Assembly (NCBI GenBank): GCA_017549185.1
Contig: JAFYVJ010000071.1
Coordinates: forward strand, 1 to 52,672
Source: Roseburia sp.
Lineage (GTDB): Bacteria > Bacillota > Clostridia > Lachnospirales > Lachnospiraceae
Direction: 5' to 3'
Length of the DNA stretch: 52,672 nt
Below, piece after piece: positions 8,054 to 16,686 of the stretch; the first letter of the stretch is position 1, and each line of letters opens with the position of its first letter. The notes below the pieces were generated by a model. That model worked only from the letters and a program-made list of their open reading frames with translations. It was not told the origin of the DNA and did no database searches. A program made the translations under genes and the position numbers.

Positions 8054-9832
8054 ATGGAAGAAATGAAAAAACGTATTATTTACTCCCCGGAAGAAATGGT
8101 ACAGTCAGTAGAAAATGTACTGGATAAATTAAATGTACTTCGTTATGATGGACAATACCGAATTCTCTTAGGTGATGCTGTGTTAGAAAGATTGCATACA
8201 TGGGATACCAATATTAGAAAGAGGAAAGACGATCCTTTTACTGTTGTTGTAATTGGAGATTTTAAAAGGGGAAAATCAACATTTATCAATGCTTTGTTGG
8301 GAGAACAAGTAGTTCCTACAGATATAACGACAGAAACGGTGACTTTTAATCGTATCAGCTACGGTGCCGGAGGAAATGAGGCAGTGTTATCCGGTAGTCG
8401 AAGAATCCGTCTATCAGATAATGAGTTAAAAAGAGAAGAATTAGAAAAAATTATTGCAGAGACCGGTGAGCCGATTTCACGTATTGAATTGAAACGTCCA
8501 TGTGAGATATTAAAGACTGTAACTATTATTGATACGCCTGGAACAGGAGATGCGATGAAAGATTTTGGACCGCAGGTAGAAGAATATTTGTTGCAGGCAG
8601 ATGCAGTAATTTATCTTTATTCCGTAAAATATCCGCTTTCACAGACAGAACAGTTGTTTTTGAAGACGGCAGTACTTCCACAGAAGTATACAAAACTGTT
8701 TTTGATAGGAAATTATGCAGATACGGCAGGAAAAGAGGAAACGTACCAGCGTATAAGAACAGGTGTAGCTGAAAGAATACATGGACTGTTACCTGGAACA
8801 GAGATTATTACGGTAAGTGCCTTAGATGAATTGAGCCGCCAGTTAGGAGAAGCGAGACCGTGCAAGGCATTAGCACCTATTTTAGAGGAGCAGTTTTCTG
8901 TTTTTCGTACCATGTTAGAGAAGCTGATTGCTGACAAAAAAGATACAGTTATTATTGATCGTATGCAAAGACTGACCACTGCCATGTTGCAGGAATTAAA
9001 TGAAGAACTGGAGATTTTGGAAAAAGGTCTTGCCATGAGCAGTGATGAAGCAAAGAAGTGTTTGGAAGAATTACAGCAACAGAAGCAGGCAAGCGTTGAG
9101 ACTCAGAAAAAAACGATGGAGAATGTTGATAAAATGATTGAACACATGCGTGGAGAGGCAAATGTGTGGATGCAGGAGTTTTTGCAGAGAATGGAGAGTG
9201 AAACACGTTGTTTAAACAGTTTTTCAACTGATGATTTATTGAAATATTATAGTTTTTACTGTATTGATTTATTACAGGATGCAATGAACGCTTGTTTGGA
9301 ATACCACAGAGAAGAGATTTTTGAAAACCTGCAGGATATTTCAGAAGGATTAGCAAAAGAACTGGCAGGAAGTTTGAAAGAACAGAAGGGATACAATTTC
9401 CGTTTTAGAGTGGATAATAAAGTCTGGACCAAAGGTGACAATGTAAGCTTTGCAGTTTCTGTTTTGGGTAGCATGGGAACGCTTGGAAAACTGGCATCAT
9501 TAGTGGCAGATGGTTTCGCGGGAGCTATGCGACAAAATGAAATGGAAACGAAAAAGCCGGAAATTTTAAATCAGATTGCAACGCAGATGCCGGGTTTGGA
9601 AGCTTCGGTTGCAGCAACAATTACAGATTTATATACAAAACTCGGAGAAAATGCGAAAAAGCATATTTTGGATTTTTATCAGGAAGAACTGGAAAAAGCG
9701 GAACATTTGGTAAAACAGTCTGTAGCTGTGGCAAATAGTCAGGAAGAACAGAAAGAGAAAATTCGTGTTGCCGCAGAAAGCATGAGATTGATTTTAAAAG
9801 AAGCGGAAGCAATGATTGCAACGGAAATTTAA
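8054..9832 (+). CDS. Dynamin-like GTPase 3
   Basis: A 592-aa dynamin-family GTPase. The P-loop GDFKRGKST is near residue 68, switch I has TDITTETVTFNRI, G3 is DTPGTGD near 160, and the G4 position reads GNYAD near 220 (fits NxxD). The following 350 residues are largely coiled coil. A short, weakly hydrophobic stretch around 470-490 (VSFAVSVLGSMGTLGKLASLVADG) sits where dynamin 2 has its membrane hairpin but is much weaker. It begins 9 bp after the M48 gene, with AGGAG upstream. It is more divergent than the other two in switch I and G3, which suggests an asymmetric three-part assembly and not simple duplicates. Confidence 0.9.
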   Translation: MEEMKKRIIYSPEEMVQSVENVLDKLNVLRYDGQYRILLGDAVLERLHTWDTNIRKRKDDPFTVVVIGDFKRGKSTFINALLGEQVVPTDITTETVTFNRISYGAGGNEAVLSGSRRIRLSDNELKREELEKIIAETGEPISRIELKRPCEILKTVTIIDTPGTGDAMKDFGPQVEEYLLQADAVIYLYSVKYPLSQTEQLFLKTAVLPQKYTKLFLIGNYADTAGKEETYQRIRTGVAERIHGLLPGTEIITVSALDELSRQLGEARPCKALAPILEEQFSVFRTMLEKLIADKKDTVIIDRMQRLTTAMLQELNEELEILEKGLAMSSDEAKKCLEELQQQKQASVETQKKTMENVDKMIEHMRGEANVWMQEFLQRMESETRCLNSFSTDDLLKYYSFYCIDLLQDAMNACLEYHREEIFENLQDISEGLAKELAGSLKEQKGYNFRFRVDNKVWTKGDNVSFAVSVLGSMGTLGKLASLVADGFAGAMRQNEMETKKPEILNQIATQMPGLEASVAATITDLYTKLGENAKKHILDFYQEELEKAEHLVKQSVAVANSQEEQKEKIRVAAESMRLILKEAEAMIATEI

Positions 9833-9861
9833 TACTAAAAGGATAACAGGAGAAGTAAAAG

Positions 9862-10254
9862 ATGAGTGATTATGAAGTAGGATATACACTGGGTGTAGTG
9901 ATAGGATCGATTGTTATGGGGTTATTGATTGGATTAATTCCTTATTTTATGGCAAAAAAGAGAGGTCGTAAAAATTTTGGAATGATAAGCATAGTCATAT
10001 GTATATTAGCCAATTTCTTAGGAGGAGTTATCATTTCGATACCGGTGTGTTTAATTGTAATTGCTGTTCTATTAGGAACAGAGGGGAATAATAACAAAAC
10101 AACACAGACAAATTATGGGAATGATATTAATAATGGAAGTAATACAAACAGTTTTTCGCAGACAACACAGACGCAGGTTTATTGTATATACTGTGGTGCT
10201 GCTGTGAATAAGAATTCCATGTATTGTACGAGTTGTGGACATAAATTGCCGTAA
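9862..10254 (+). CDS. Two-helix membrane protein with C-terminal zinc ribbon
   Basis: A 130-aa protein. Two hydrophobic helices (about residues 8-28 and 40-70) are separated by a short basic loop (AKKRGRKNF). A polar Asn/Thr/Gln-rich linker leads to a C-terminal zinc ribbon with CIYCG and CTSCG. It follows dynamin 3 by 29 bp with AGGAG upstream and is probably the last intact gene of the dynamin operon. The architecture is the mirror image of the zinc-ribbon protein at 2514-3062, where the ribbon is N-terminal. The function is unknown; a membrane adaptor for the GTPases is a reasonable guess. Confidence 0.8.
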   Translation: MSDYEVGYTLGVVIGSIVMGLLIGLIPYFMAKKRGRKNFGMISIVICILANFLGGVIISIPVCLIVIAVLLGTEGNNNKTTQTNYGNDINNGSNTNSFSQTTQTQVYCIYCGAAVNKNSMYCTSCGHKLP

Positions 10255-10313
10255 TAAATTAGATGTGAAATAAGCTAATGTCATTATAGGTGGGGCTTTG
10301 AAAGGAGAGTTTT

Positions 10314-10628
10314 ATGATCGTATTTAAACTTAGTTGGTTGCCATATATGCTTGTGATTGCAGGTGTGAGTATATTAATTGAGGATGGAGATCCTTTGGGA
10401 TTGATACCGTTAATAATTGGTGGCGTTTGGTTATATTTTAAGTATTTTGGCGGAAATTCTAAAAATGAACCTTAAAAAAATGCACAAAAATCTACCAATA
10501 TAGTGCAAAAATCAGAAGCTGATATGCAAATTAGTTTAGGTTCTAAGGTGAAATTTTGCAGTTATTGTGGTGTAAAATTAAAAGAGGGACAGTTTTATTG
10601 TGCTGAGTGTGGAAAAAAAGTACAGTAA
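10314..10628 (+). pseudogene. Small membrane/zinc-ribbon gene with in-frame stop
   Basis: A 104-codon frame interrupted once by TAA at 10473-10475. The 53 codons before it encode a mostly hydrophobic protein (MIVFKLSWLPYMLVIAG, then LIPLIIGGVWLYFKYF). The codons after it encode a zinc ribbon (FCSYCG, then YCAECGKK) like the neighbour at 9862-10254. The ribosome-binding site GAAAGGAGAG is strong. It reads as a paralogue of the previous gene that has acquired a nonsense mutation, although a short membrane peptide may still be made. A sequencing error is possible but is not favoured by the sequence itself. Confidence 0.6.
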
Positions 10629-10705
10629 AATTTGAAAAATATTAGAGAATGTTTCGAGTTTCGTGTAAACTAAAAAATGGATTATAAGATATTGGTTAAT
10701 AAGTA

Positions 10706-10743
10706 ATGAAAGGTGAGGATACTTAGGTGTCTTCACCTTTCAT
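10706..10743 (+). terminator. Hairpin after the dynamin island
   Basis: ATGAAAGGTGA (10706-10716) pairs with TCACCTTTCAT (10733-10743); the inner bases GATAC and GTGTC extend the stem. There is no clean T-run, so it could be a weak terminator or a processed 3' end for the dynamin operon. Confidence 0.45.
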
Positions 10744-11118
10744 GTATATTATGTTGGCATATGGGTGTATATTGGTGAGTATCCTAATTTATCGTTTAGG
10801 GTATTAACAGTTATATAAATAAAGTTATGAACAAAATACCTATTTTGATAGCAATTTAAAGGTAAGTATGTTACATTGATGAATAGAAAAAGCAAGGGGA
10901 ATAATTGTAAGTCAGAAATTTAGTTCAAGATAGTATTATAGAAGTGACTGCTGAACCAATTATCCGTTATTTTAAAAAGAAGTATACTGAGGTATATGAT
11001 TTAGCATAGTAATCATAAATACGAGTTGAAGTTTTGTTTCATCGAATATGATAGAATAGGGAATGAATTAGGCTATAGGGTGTTACTATAGATGGAGAAA
11101 ATTTAGAGGAAAGACGAG
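10744..11118. other. Intergenic stretch without a clear gene
   Basis: This AT-rich stretch has no gene with a start codon and ribosome-binding site. One frame at about 10918-11010 is open for 28 codons (it includes EVTAEPIIRYFKKKYTEVYDLA) but has a stop directly upstream and no start. It may be a fragment of a lost gene. TTGAAG near 11025 and a TATGATAGAAT box near 11047 could be the promoter of the HAD gene, with low confidence. Confidence 0.4.
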
Positions 11119-11775
11119 ATGAAAAAAGGAATCATTTTTGATATGGATGGTACGCTTTGGGATGCAGGAGAAAGCATCGCACAAGCGTGGAATATTGTAA
11201 TGAAAAGGCATGGTTTGAAAAAGAATGATTTTACTGCGGACGACATCCATGGGATTATGGGAAAAACGATTGACGGTATAGCCGATGCACTTTTTGGAGA
11301 ATACTCGAAAGAGGAACGTATGGATATTACCAAAGAATGTCTTATTTATGAGAATGAATATCTAGAAGAACATGGTGGAGAACTGTATGATAAATTAGAG
11401 GATGTGTTGATAGAACTGTCAAAGAATTATCCATTATATATCGTAAGTAATTGCGAAAAAGGGTATATTGAAGGATTTTTGAAATATTACGGATTTGAAA
11501 AATATTTTGAAGATTTTGAGAGTCATGGGAATACTTCTTTGCCAAAAGGACAGAATATAAGATTAGTAGCAGAACGAAATCATTTGACGGAAGTAGTATA
11601 CATAGGTGATATTCAAAGTGACTATAATGCAAGCAGGGAAGCAGGTGTCGGATTTATTCATGCGGCATATGGATTTGGTACAATAGAAGAAGAGGTGTTG
11701 GCAATCTCTTGCATAGAAGAGGTTCCGGCGGCTATTAAAAAATATTTTAAAACGGATTCGGATGAGTGCTTGTAA
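11119..11775 (+). CDS. HAD-family hydrolase
   Basis: A 218-aa haloacid-dehalogenase superfamily phosphatase of the phosphoglycolate-phosphatase-like group. Motif I is DMDGT (residues 8-12) with the nucleophile and acid Asp pair. Motif II is IVSNCEKG (the Ser/Thr region near 110), a Lys lies in SLPKGQ, and motif III/IV is VYIGDIQSDYNASREAG near 157. The helical cap lies between motifs I and II, as in subclass I. The natural substrate cannot be told from the sequence. The following DHH phosphoesterase gene is about 85 bp away, so co-transcription is possible. Confidence 0.85.
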   Translation: MKKGIIFDMDGTLWDAGESIAQAWNIVMKRHGLKKNDFTADDIHGIMGKTIDGIADALFGEYSKEERMDITKECLIYENEYLEEHGGELYDKLEDVLIELSKNYPLYIVSNCEKGYIEGFLKYYGFEKYFEDFESHGNTSLPKGQNIRLVAERNHLTEVVYIGDIQSDYNASREAGVGFIHAAYGFGTIEEEVLAISCIEEVPAAIKKYFKTDSDECL

Positions 11776-11859
11776 GAAAAATAGCCTGCATGAATCACAC
11801 GAGAGAGACAGATATGGAATAGTTATAAAGTGTGTGTGCTTTATAATAAGGTGAATAAG

Positions 11860-12831
11860 ATGACAAAATTAGAACAACTAATTGCAAAAATCAACAGAAA
11901 ACATGTGTATATTCAGATGCATAATTTCCCGGATCCGGATGCGATTGCAAGTGCATTTGGATTGCAGGAATTATTAAAATATAAAGGTTTTTTGGCAACA
12001 ATCTGTTATAAGGGGAAAATTGAACGGTACAGTACAGAGAAAATGTGCCAAATCTTAGAGATTGAGATAGAAAATATTGAAGATATTATGGAACAACTTT
12101 CTGAAAAGGATGAGATCATTTTAGTAGATGCCCAGAAGGGAAATTCTAATATCATTAATATTACAGGGGAAGAAATTATCTGTATCGACCATCATCCTAC
12201 ATTTGATAAGAGAGAATATCATTTCGAAGATATCAGACCGGAAGTAGGAGCTTGTGCTACTATTATTGCACAATATTTTTTTGAAAATGATATTCCTATG
12301 AATAGTAAAGTGGCTACGGCTTTAAGTTTTGGAATTCGTATGGATACAAAAAACTTATCAAGGGGTGTTTCCAAGTTAGACATGGAGATGTTATATCAGA
12401 TGTTTGACAAATGTGACCAGGAAATTATTTATAGTTTAGAGAATAGTCATCTTTATTTTGAAGATTTAGTGGCATATTCAAAAGCAATATATAGTATACA
12501 AGTGTATGATAATGTTAGTTTTGCAGACACTGGGAGAGATTGTCCGGAAGGATTGATTGCCAGTGTGTCGGATTTTATGCTGGCACTAGTGGAAGTAACC
12601 TTTTCTATCGTTTATTCCAGAAAGAAAGAAGGGATAAAACTTTCTGTTCGTAGTGAAGTTGCAAAGCATGATGCAGGAAGAATTACCAAAGAAGCATTAG
12701 CAGGTATTGGAAATGGTGGAGGGCACGCAGCGATGGCGGGTGGTTTTGTTCCTTTTGAGGGAGATGATGAACAGGTAGAGCTATTAGTCAGAGAAATACA
12801 GGAGCGCTTTTTGCGAGTGATAAAACCTTGA
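11860..12831 (+). CDS. DHH-family phosphoesterase
   Basis: A 323-aa DHH/DHHA1 phosphoesterase, the superfamily of NrnA-type oligoribonucleases and RecJ. Motifs seen: NFPDPDAIASAFGL (motif I Asp cluster), VDAQKG (motif II), the IDHHP signature (motif III) and a MDTK motif IV. The C-terminal DHHA1 substrate-binding loop is GIGNGGGHAAMAGG. Likely activity is hydrolysis of short oligonucleotides or cyclic-dinucleotide products, but the substrate is not fixed by sequence. The reading frame extends back to GTG at 11830. ATG at 11860 (MTKLEQLI) was chosen because the family begins there and AAGGTG lies upstream. Confidence 0.85.
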   Translation: MTKLEQLIAKINRKHVYIQMHNFPDPDAIASAFGLQELLKYKGFLATICYKGKIERYSTEKMCQILEIEIENIEDIMEQLSEKDEIILVDAQKGNSNIINITGEEIICIDHHPTFDKREYHFEDIRPEVGACATIIAQYFFENDIPMNSKVATALSFGIRMDTKNLSRGVSKLDMEMLYQMFDKCDQEIIYSLENSHLYFEDLVAYSKAIYSIQVYDNVSFADTGRDCPEGLIASVSDFMLALVEVTFSIVYSRKKEGIKLSVRSEVAKHDAGRITKEALAGIGNGGGHAAMAGGFVPFEGDDEQVELLVREIQERFLRVIKP

Positions 12832-12929
12832 CATAATTGACAAAATGTGGCATAATATCGCAAGATGTTGTGTTTTAGAACAGCATAAGACATAACGAAA
12901 AGGCAATGACGAAGACAGTATTTCATTGA

Positions 12930-13183
12930 AAAAAGTTTCAGAGAGCCGGGGATGGTGGAAGCCCGGTACGAGTATTCTTTGAAAGAATATCCCTTCCAAG
13001 CCGCAGTTCGAAATAGTGAAATTTTGGGGATTTTTTTGCTTAGAGTAGGTACTGACGTATTTCCAGCGTTAAGGGAACGTGGTATGAATGTTTATGTTCA
13101 GACATAAGCAGAGTACGATTGTATTTAGGTGGTATAACGATGATAAGACCCTCGTCCTATTTACATAGGATAGGGTCTTTTTT
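12930..13183 (+). promoter_or_regulatory. T-box riboswitch controlling ileS
   Basis: This T-box leader regulates ileS by sensing uncharged tRNA-Ile. Stem I begins with AGAGAGCCGGGGATGGTGGAAGCCCGGT. ATC at 12989-12991 in the lower internal loop is the likely isoleucine specifier codon, just before CCTTCCAAGCCGCAG. The conserved T-box (AGGTGGTATAACG, about 13127-13139) carries TGGT complementary to a tRNA ACCA end. The intrinsic terminator at 13145-13183 has AAGACCCT pairing with AGGGTCTT, an inner CCTAT/ATAGG stem and a T-run. Uncharged tRNA should favour the antiterminator and ileS expression. Confidence 0.88.
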
Positions 13184-13458
13184 GTGCTTACGCACAAAAC
13201 ACTCCGTGAGGATGCGCAGCTCGCAGAGAAGAAATTAGTCCTACGGACACTGCTCACGCGCACAGAATTTGCAGGCAAATTCTGAATGTAAGCGATGAAA
13301 AGTCAGCGGGCAAAGCAGGCGCAAATTTATTTGCAGAATGCTTTGGAACGGTGAGTTTGAGGAGCTTCGCGACAATCACGGAACGCTTGCGTTCTGTGAT
13401 TATTGCTTAAATCGAGCAACGAAATTTGTTATATCACAATTAGAAATGGAGGAGAATT
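13184..13458 (+). other. Long hairpin-rich leader between T-box terminator and ileS
   Basis: About 260 nt separate the T-box terminator from the ileS ribosome-binding site and hold no convincing gene. Several inverted repeats are visible: TGTGCTTACGCACA (13184-13197), AGAATTTGC/GCAAATTCT (around 13262-13286) and AATCACGGAACGC/GCGTTCTGTGATT (around 13373-13402). The 5' part (ACTCCGTGAGGATGCGCAG) and the 3' part (ATCGAGCAACGAAATTTGTT) resemble the short intergenic stretch in front of the Zn/Cd ATPase gene (26009-26060). It may be a dispersed intergenic element. Confidence 0.5.
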
Positions 13459-16400
13459 ATGTACAACAAAGTTGAAACGAATATGAACTTCGTTGAGAGA
13501 GAAAAACAGACTGAACAGTTCTGGAGAGAAAACGATATTTTCCGCAAATCCATGGAAAGCCGCAAAGAAGGAGAGACTTACACATTTTATGATGGTCCGC
13601 CAACTGCGAATGGTAAGCCACACATCGGACACGTATTAACTCGTGTTATCAAAGATATGATTCCAAGATACCAGACTATGAAGGGTAAATATGTGCCTCG
13701 TAAAGCTGGTTGGGATACACACGGTCTTCCTGTTGAGTTAGAAGTGGAAAAACTTCTTGGCTTAAACGGAAAAGAACAGATCGAAGAATATGGTATGGAA
13801 CCTTTCATTGGTAAGTGTAAAGAATCTGTTTGGAAATACAAAGGTATGTGGGAAGATTTCTCAAATACCGTAGGTTTCTGGGTAGATATGGATAATCCAT
13901 ACGTTACTTACGATGATAATTTCATCGAATCAGAATGGTGGGCATTAAATGAAATCTGGAACAAGAAATTGTTATATAAAGGTTTCAAAATCGTTCCTTA
14001 CTGTCCACGTTGTGGAACACCACTTTCATCACAGGAAGTAGCACAGGGCTACAAGACTGTAAAAGAACGTTCTGCAATCGTAAGATTCAAAGTAGTTGGT
14101 GAAGATGCATGGTTCTTAGCATGGACCACAACCCCATGGACTTTACCGTCTAACGTAGCACTTTGTGTGAATCCTAATGATACTTACTGTAAAGTAAAAG
14201 CTGGTGATGGTCAGACATATTATATGGCAGAAGCACTTCTTGATAAAGTGTTAGGAAAGCTTGCTAACGAAGAAGAAGGTGTGAAAGCATACGAAGTATT
14301 AGAGTCTTACAAAGGTCGTGACTTAGAACACAAAGAATACGAACCATTGTTTGAATGTGCGAAGAAGGTTGCTGACAAACAGCACAAAAAAGGTTTCTTC
14401 GTAACATGTGATGATTATGTAACTATGACAGATGGTACAGGTATCGTTCATATTGCACCTGCATTTGGTGAAGATGATGCGAACGTAGGCCGTGCTTACG
14501 AACTTCCATTTGTACAGTTTGTAAATGAAAAGGGTGAACTTACAGAGGATACACCATTTGGCGGTTTATTCTGTAAAAAAGCTGACCCTGAAGTATTAAA
14601 AGATTTAGATGCAAGAGGACAGCTCTTTGATGCTCCAAAATTTGAACATGAATACCCACACTGTTGGAGATGTGATACACCACTCATCTACTACGCACGT
14701 GAATCATGGTTCATCAAGATGACTGCTGTAAAAGATGACCTTGTTGCTAACAATAAAACTGTTAACTGGATTCCAAAGTCAATTGGTGAAGGTCGTTTTG
14801 GTAATTGGTTAGAGAACATTCAGGATTGGGGTATCTCACGTAACCGTTACTGGGGAACTCCACTTAATATTTGGGAATGTGAAGACTGTGGTGCACAGGA
14901 ATCTATTGGAAGCCGTGCTGCATTAGCAGAACGTACAGGTAATCCTGAAACAGCAAAAGTAGAACTTCACAGACCATATATTGATGAAGTGACATTTAAG
15001 TGTAGCTGTGGCGGCTGCATGAAGCGTGTACCGGAAGTTATCGACTGCTGGTTCGACTCAGGTGCAATGCCATTTGCACAGCATCACTATCCATTTGAAA
15101 ATAAAGAAGTATTTGAGCAGCAGTTCCCTGCAAAATTCATCTCAGAAGGTGTTGACCAGACTCGTGGTTGGTTCTATTCTTTGATGGCAGAATCTACTTT
15201 ATTATTCAATAAAGCTCCATATGAAAACGTAATCGTATTAGGTCACGTTCAGGATGAGCACGGACAGAAAATGTCTAAATCAAAAGGCAATACCGTTGAT
15301 CCGTTCGAAGCATTAGAACAGTATGGTGCAGATGCAATCCGTTGGTATTTCTATATCAACAGTGCTCCATGGCTTCCAAACCGTTTCTCAGGTAAAGCCG
15401 TACAGGAAGGACAGCGTAAGTTCTTAAGTACATTATGGAATACGTATGCATTCTTTGTACTTTACGCGAATATTGATGATTTTGATGCAACTAAATATGC
15501 ATTAGAATATAATAAATTATCCGTTATGGATAAATGGCTCTTATCAAAATTGAATACCGTAATCAAGATAGTAGATAATAACCTTGATAACTACCGTATT
15601 CCGGAAGCTGCAAGAGCATTAGATGAATTTGTAGACGATATGAGTAACTGGTACGTAAGACGTTCACGCGAACGTTTCTGGGCAAAGGGCATGGAGCAGG
15701 ATAAGATCAATGCGTACATGACACTTTATACAGCACTTGTTACAATCGCAAAATGTGCGGCACCAATGGTTCCGTTCATGGCAGAAGACATCTACCGCAA
15801 CCTTGTATGTTCTGTAGATAAGGACGCACTTGAAAGCGTACATTTATGTGATTTCCCAACTGCAAACGAAGAATTCATCGATGTTGAGTTAGAGAAAAAC
15901 ATGGATGCAGTTCTTAAAATCGTTGTTATGGGTCGTGCATGCCGTAACGCAGCAAATATCAAGAACCGTCAGCCAATCGGTAATATGTTTGTGAAAGCTC
16001 CAGAAGTTTTACCGGAGTTCTTTACAGAGATTATCGAAGAAGAATTAAATGTGAAGAAAGTAACATTTAGTGATGATGTGAGTGCATATACAAGCTACAC
16101 ATTCAAACCACAGCTTCGTACTGTAGGACCAAAATACGGTAAGTTCTTAGGTCAGATTCAAAAAGCTTTGGCTGAATTAGATGGTAACGCAGCAATGGCT
16201 GAATTGAAAGCAAACGGCGTACTTGTACTTTCAAGTGTAAGTGACGAAGTAAAACTTGCAGAAGAAGATTTACTTATCACAATGGTTCAGGCAGAAGGCT
16301 ATGTAACAGATGGTGACAACACTGTGACAGTTGTATTAGACACTAATCTGACAGAAGAATTGTTAGAAGAAGGTTTCGTTCGTGAAATTATCAGTAAGAT

Positions 16401-16617
16401 TCAGACAATGCGTAAAGAAGCCGGATTCGAAGTAATGGATAAGATTACCATTTACTACAATGCAGATAAGAAAGTATCTGATATTTTTGCTAAGTATGGC
16501 GAAGAGATCAAAGGCGACGTACTTGGTTTAGATATAGTATCTGATAACATGGATGGTTATCAGAAAGAGTGGAACATCAATGGAGAGACAGTGCTTCTTG
16601 GTGTGAAACGTAATTAA
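13459..16617 (+). CDS. ileS: Isoleucyl-tRNA synthetase
   Basis: A 1,052-aa class I synthetase that charges tRNA-Ile with isoleucine. The HIGH motif is PHIGH (residues 55-58) within GPPTANGKPHIGH, and KMSKS lies at 604-608. Zinc-type Cys pairs are seen in PYCPRCGTP and HCWRCDTP. The editing (CP1) domain contains TTTPWTLPSN and DGTGIVHIAPAFGEDD. The length and the YDGPPTANG context match the eukaryotic-like (type 2) bacterial IleS; the C-terminal zinc finger of type 1 enzymes is not seen. From family knowledge, type 2 enzymes are usually poorly inhibited by mupirocin; for this protein that is inference. GGAGGAGAA lies before the ATG. Expression is controlled by the T-box upstream. Confidence 0.97.
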   Translation: MYNKVETNMNFVEREKQTEQFWRENDIFRKSMESRKEGETYTFYDGPPTANGKPHIGHVLTRVIKDMIPRYQTMKGKYVPRKAGWDTHGLPVELEVEKLLGLNGKEQIEEYGMEPFIGKCKESVWKYKGMWEDFSNTVGFWVDMDNPYVTYDDNFIESEWWALNEIWNKKLLYKGFKIVPYCPRCGTPLSSQEVAQGYKTVKERSAIVRFKVVGEDAWFLAWTTTPWTLPSNVALCVNPNDTYCKVKAGDGQTYYMAEALLDKVLGKLANEEEGVKAYEVLESYKGRDLEHKEYEPLFECAKKVADKQHKKGFFVTCDDYVTMTDGTGIVHIAPAFGEDDANVGRAYELPFVQFVNEKGELTEDTPFGGLFCKKADPEVLKDLDARGQLFDAPKFEHEYPHCWRCDTPLIYYARESWFIKMTAVKDDLVANNKTVNWIPKSIGEGRFGNWLENIQDWGISRNRYWGTPLNIWECEDCGAQESIGSRAALAERTGNPETAKVELHRPYIDEVTFKCSCGGCMKRVPEVIDCWFDSGAMPFAQHHYPFENKEVFEQQFPAKFISEGVDQTRGWFYSLMAESTLLFNKAPYENVIVLGHVQDEHGQKMSKSKGNTVDPFEALEQYGADAIRWYFYINSAPWLPNRFSGKAVQEGQRKFLSTLWNTYAFFVLYANIDDFDATKYALEYNKLSVMDKWLLSKLNTVIKIVDNNLDNYRIPEAARALDEFVDDMSNWYVRRSRERFWAKGMEQDKINAYMTLYTALVTIAKCAAPMVPFMAEDIYRNLVCSVDKDALESVHLCDFPTANEEFIDVELEKNMDAVLKIVVMGRACRNAANIKNRQPIGNMFVKAPEVLPEFFTEIIEEELNVKKVTFSDDVSAYTSYTFKPQLRTVGPKYGKFLGQIQKALAELDGNAAMAELKANGVLVLSSVSDEVKLAEEDLLITMVQAEGYVTDGDNTVTVVLDTNLTEELLEEGFVREIISKIQTMRKEAGFEVMDKITIYYNADKKVSDIFAKYGEEIKGDVLGLDIVSDNMDGYQKEWNINGETVLLGVKRN

Positions 16618-16686
16618 TGTGACTATAGGAAAACTAAAATGTTACAAGTATTATTTAATAGGTGGAAGAAGAAATACGGAGGAAGT

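Noticed and set aside
3137-9832. Identification as the known LeoABC/Eleos-type defence system
   Set aside because: The GTPase family is shared, but I cannot match the three-GTPase plus M48 layout to that system from sequence alone, so no name was given.
10918-11010. 28-codon open stretch (EVTAEPIIRYFKKKYTEVYDLA)
   Set aside because: No start codon or ribosome-binding site and a stop directly upstream; at most a gene remnant.
13459-16617. Acquired mupirocin-resistance ileS
   Set aside because: The gene is controlled by its own T-box and sits among housekeeping genes; type 2 IleS is normal in many Clostridia, so it looks native.
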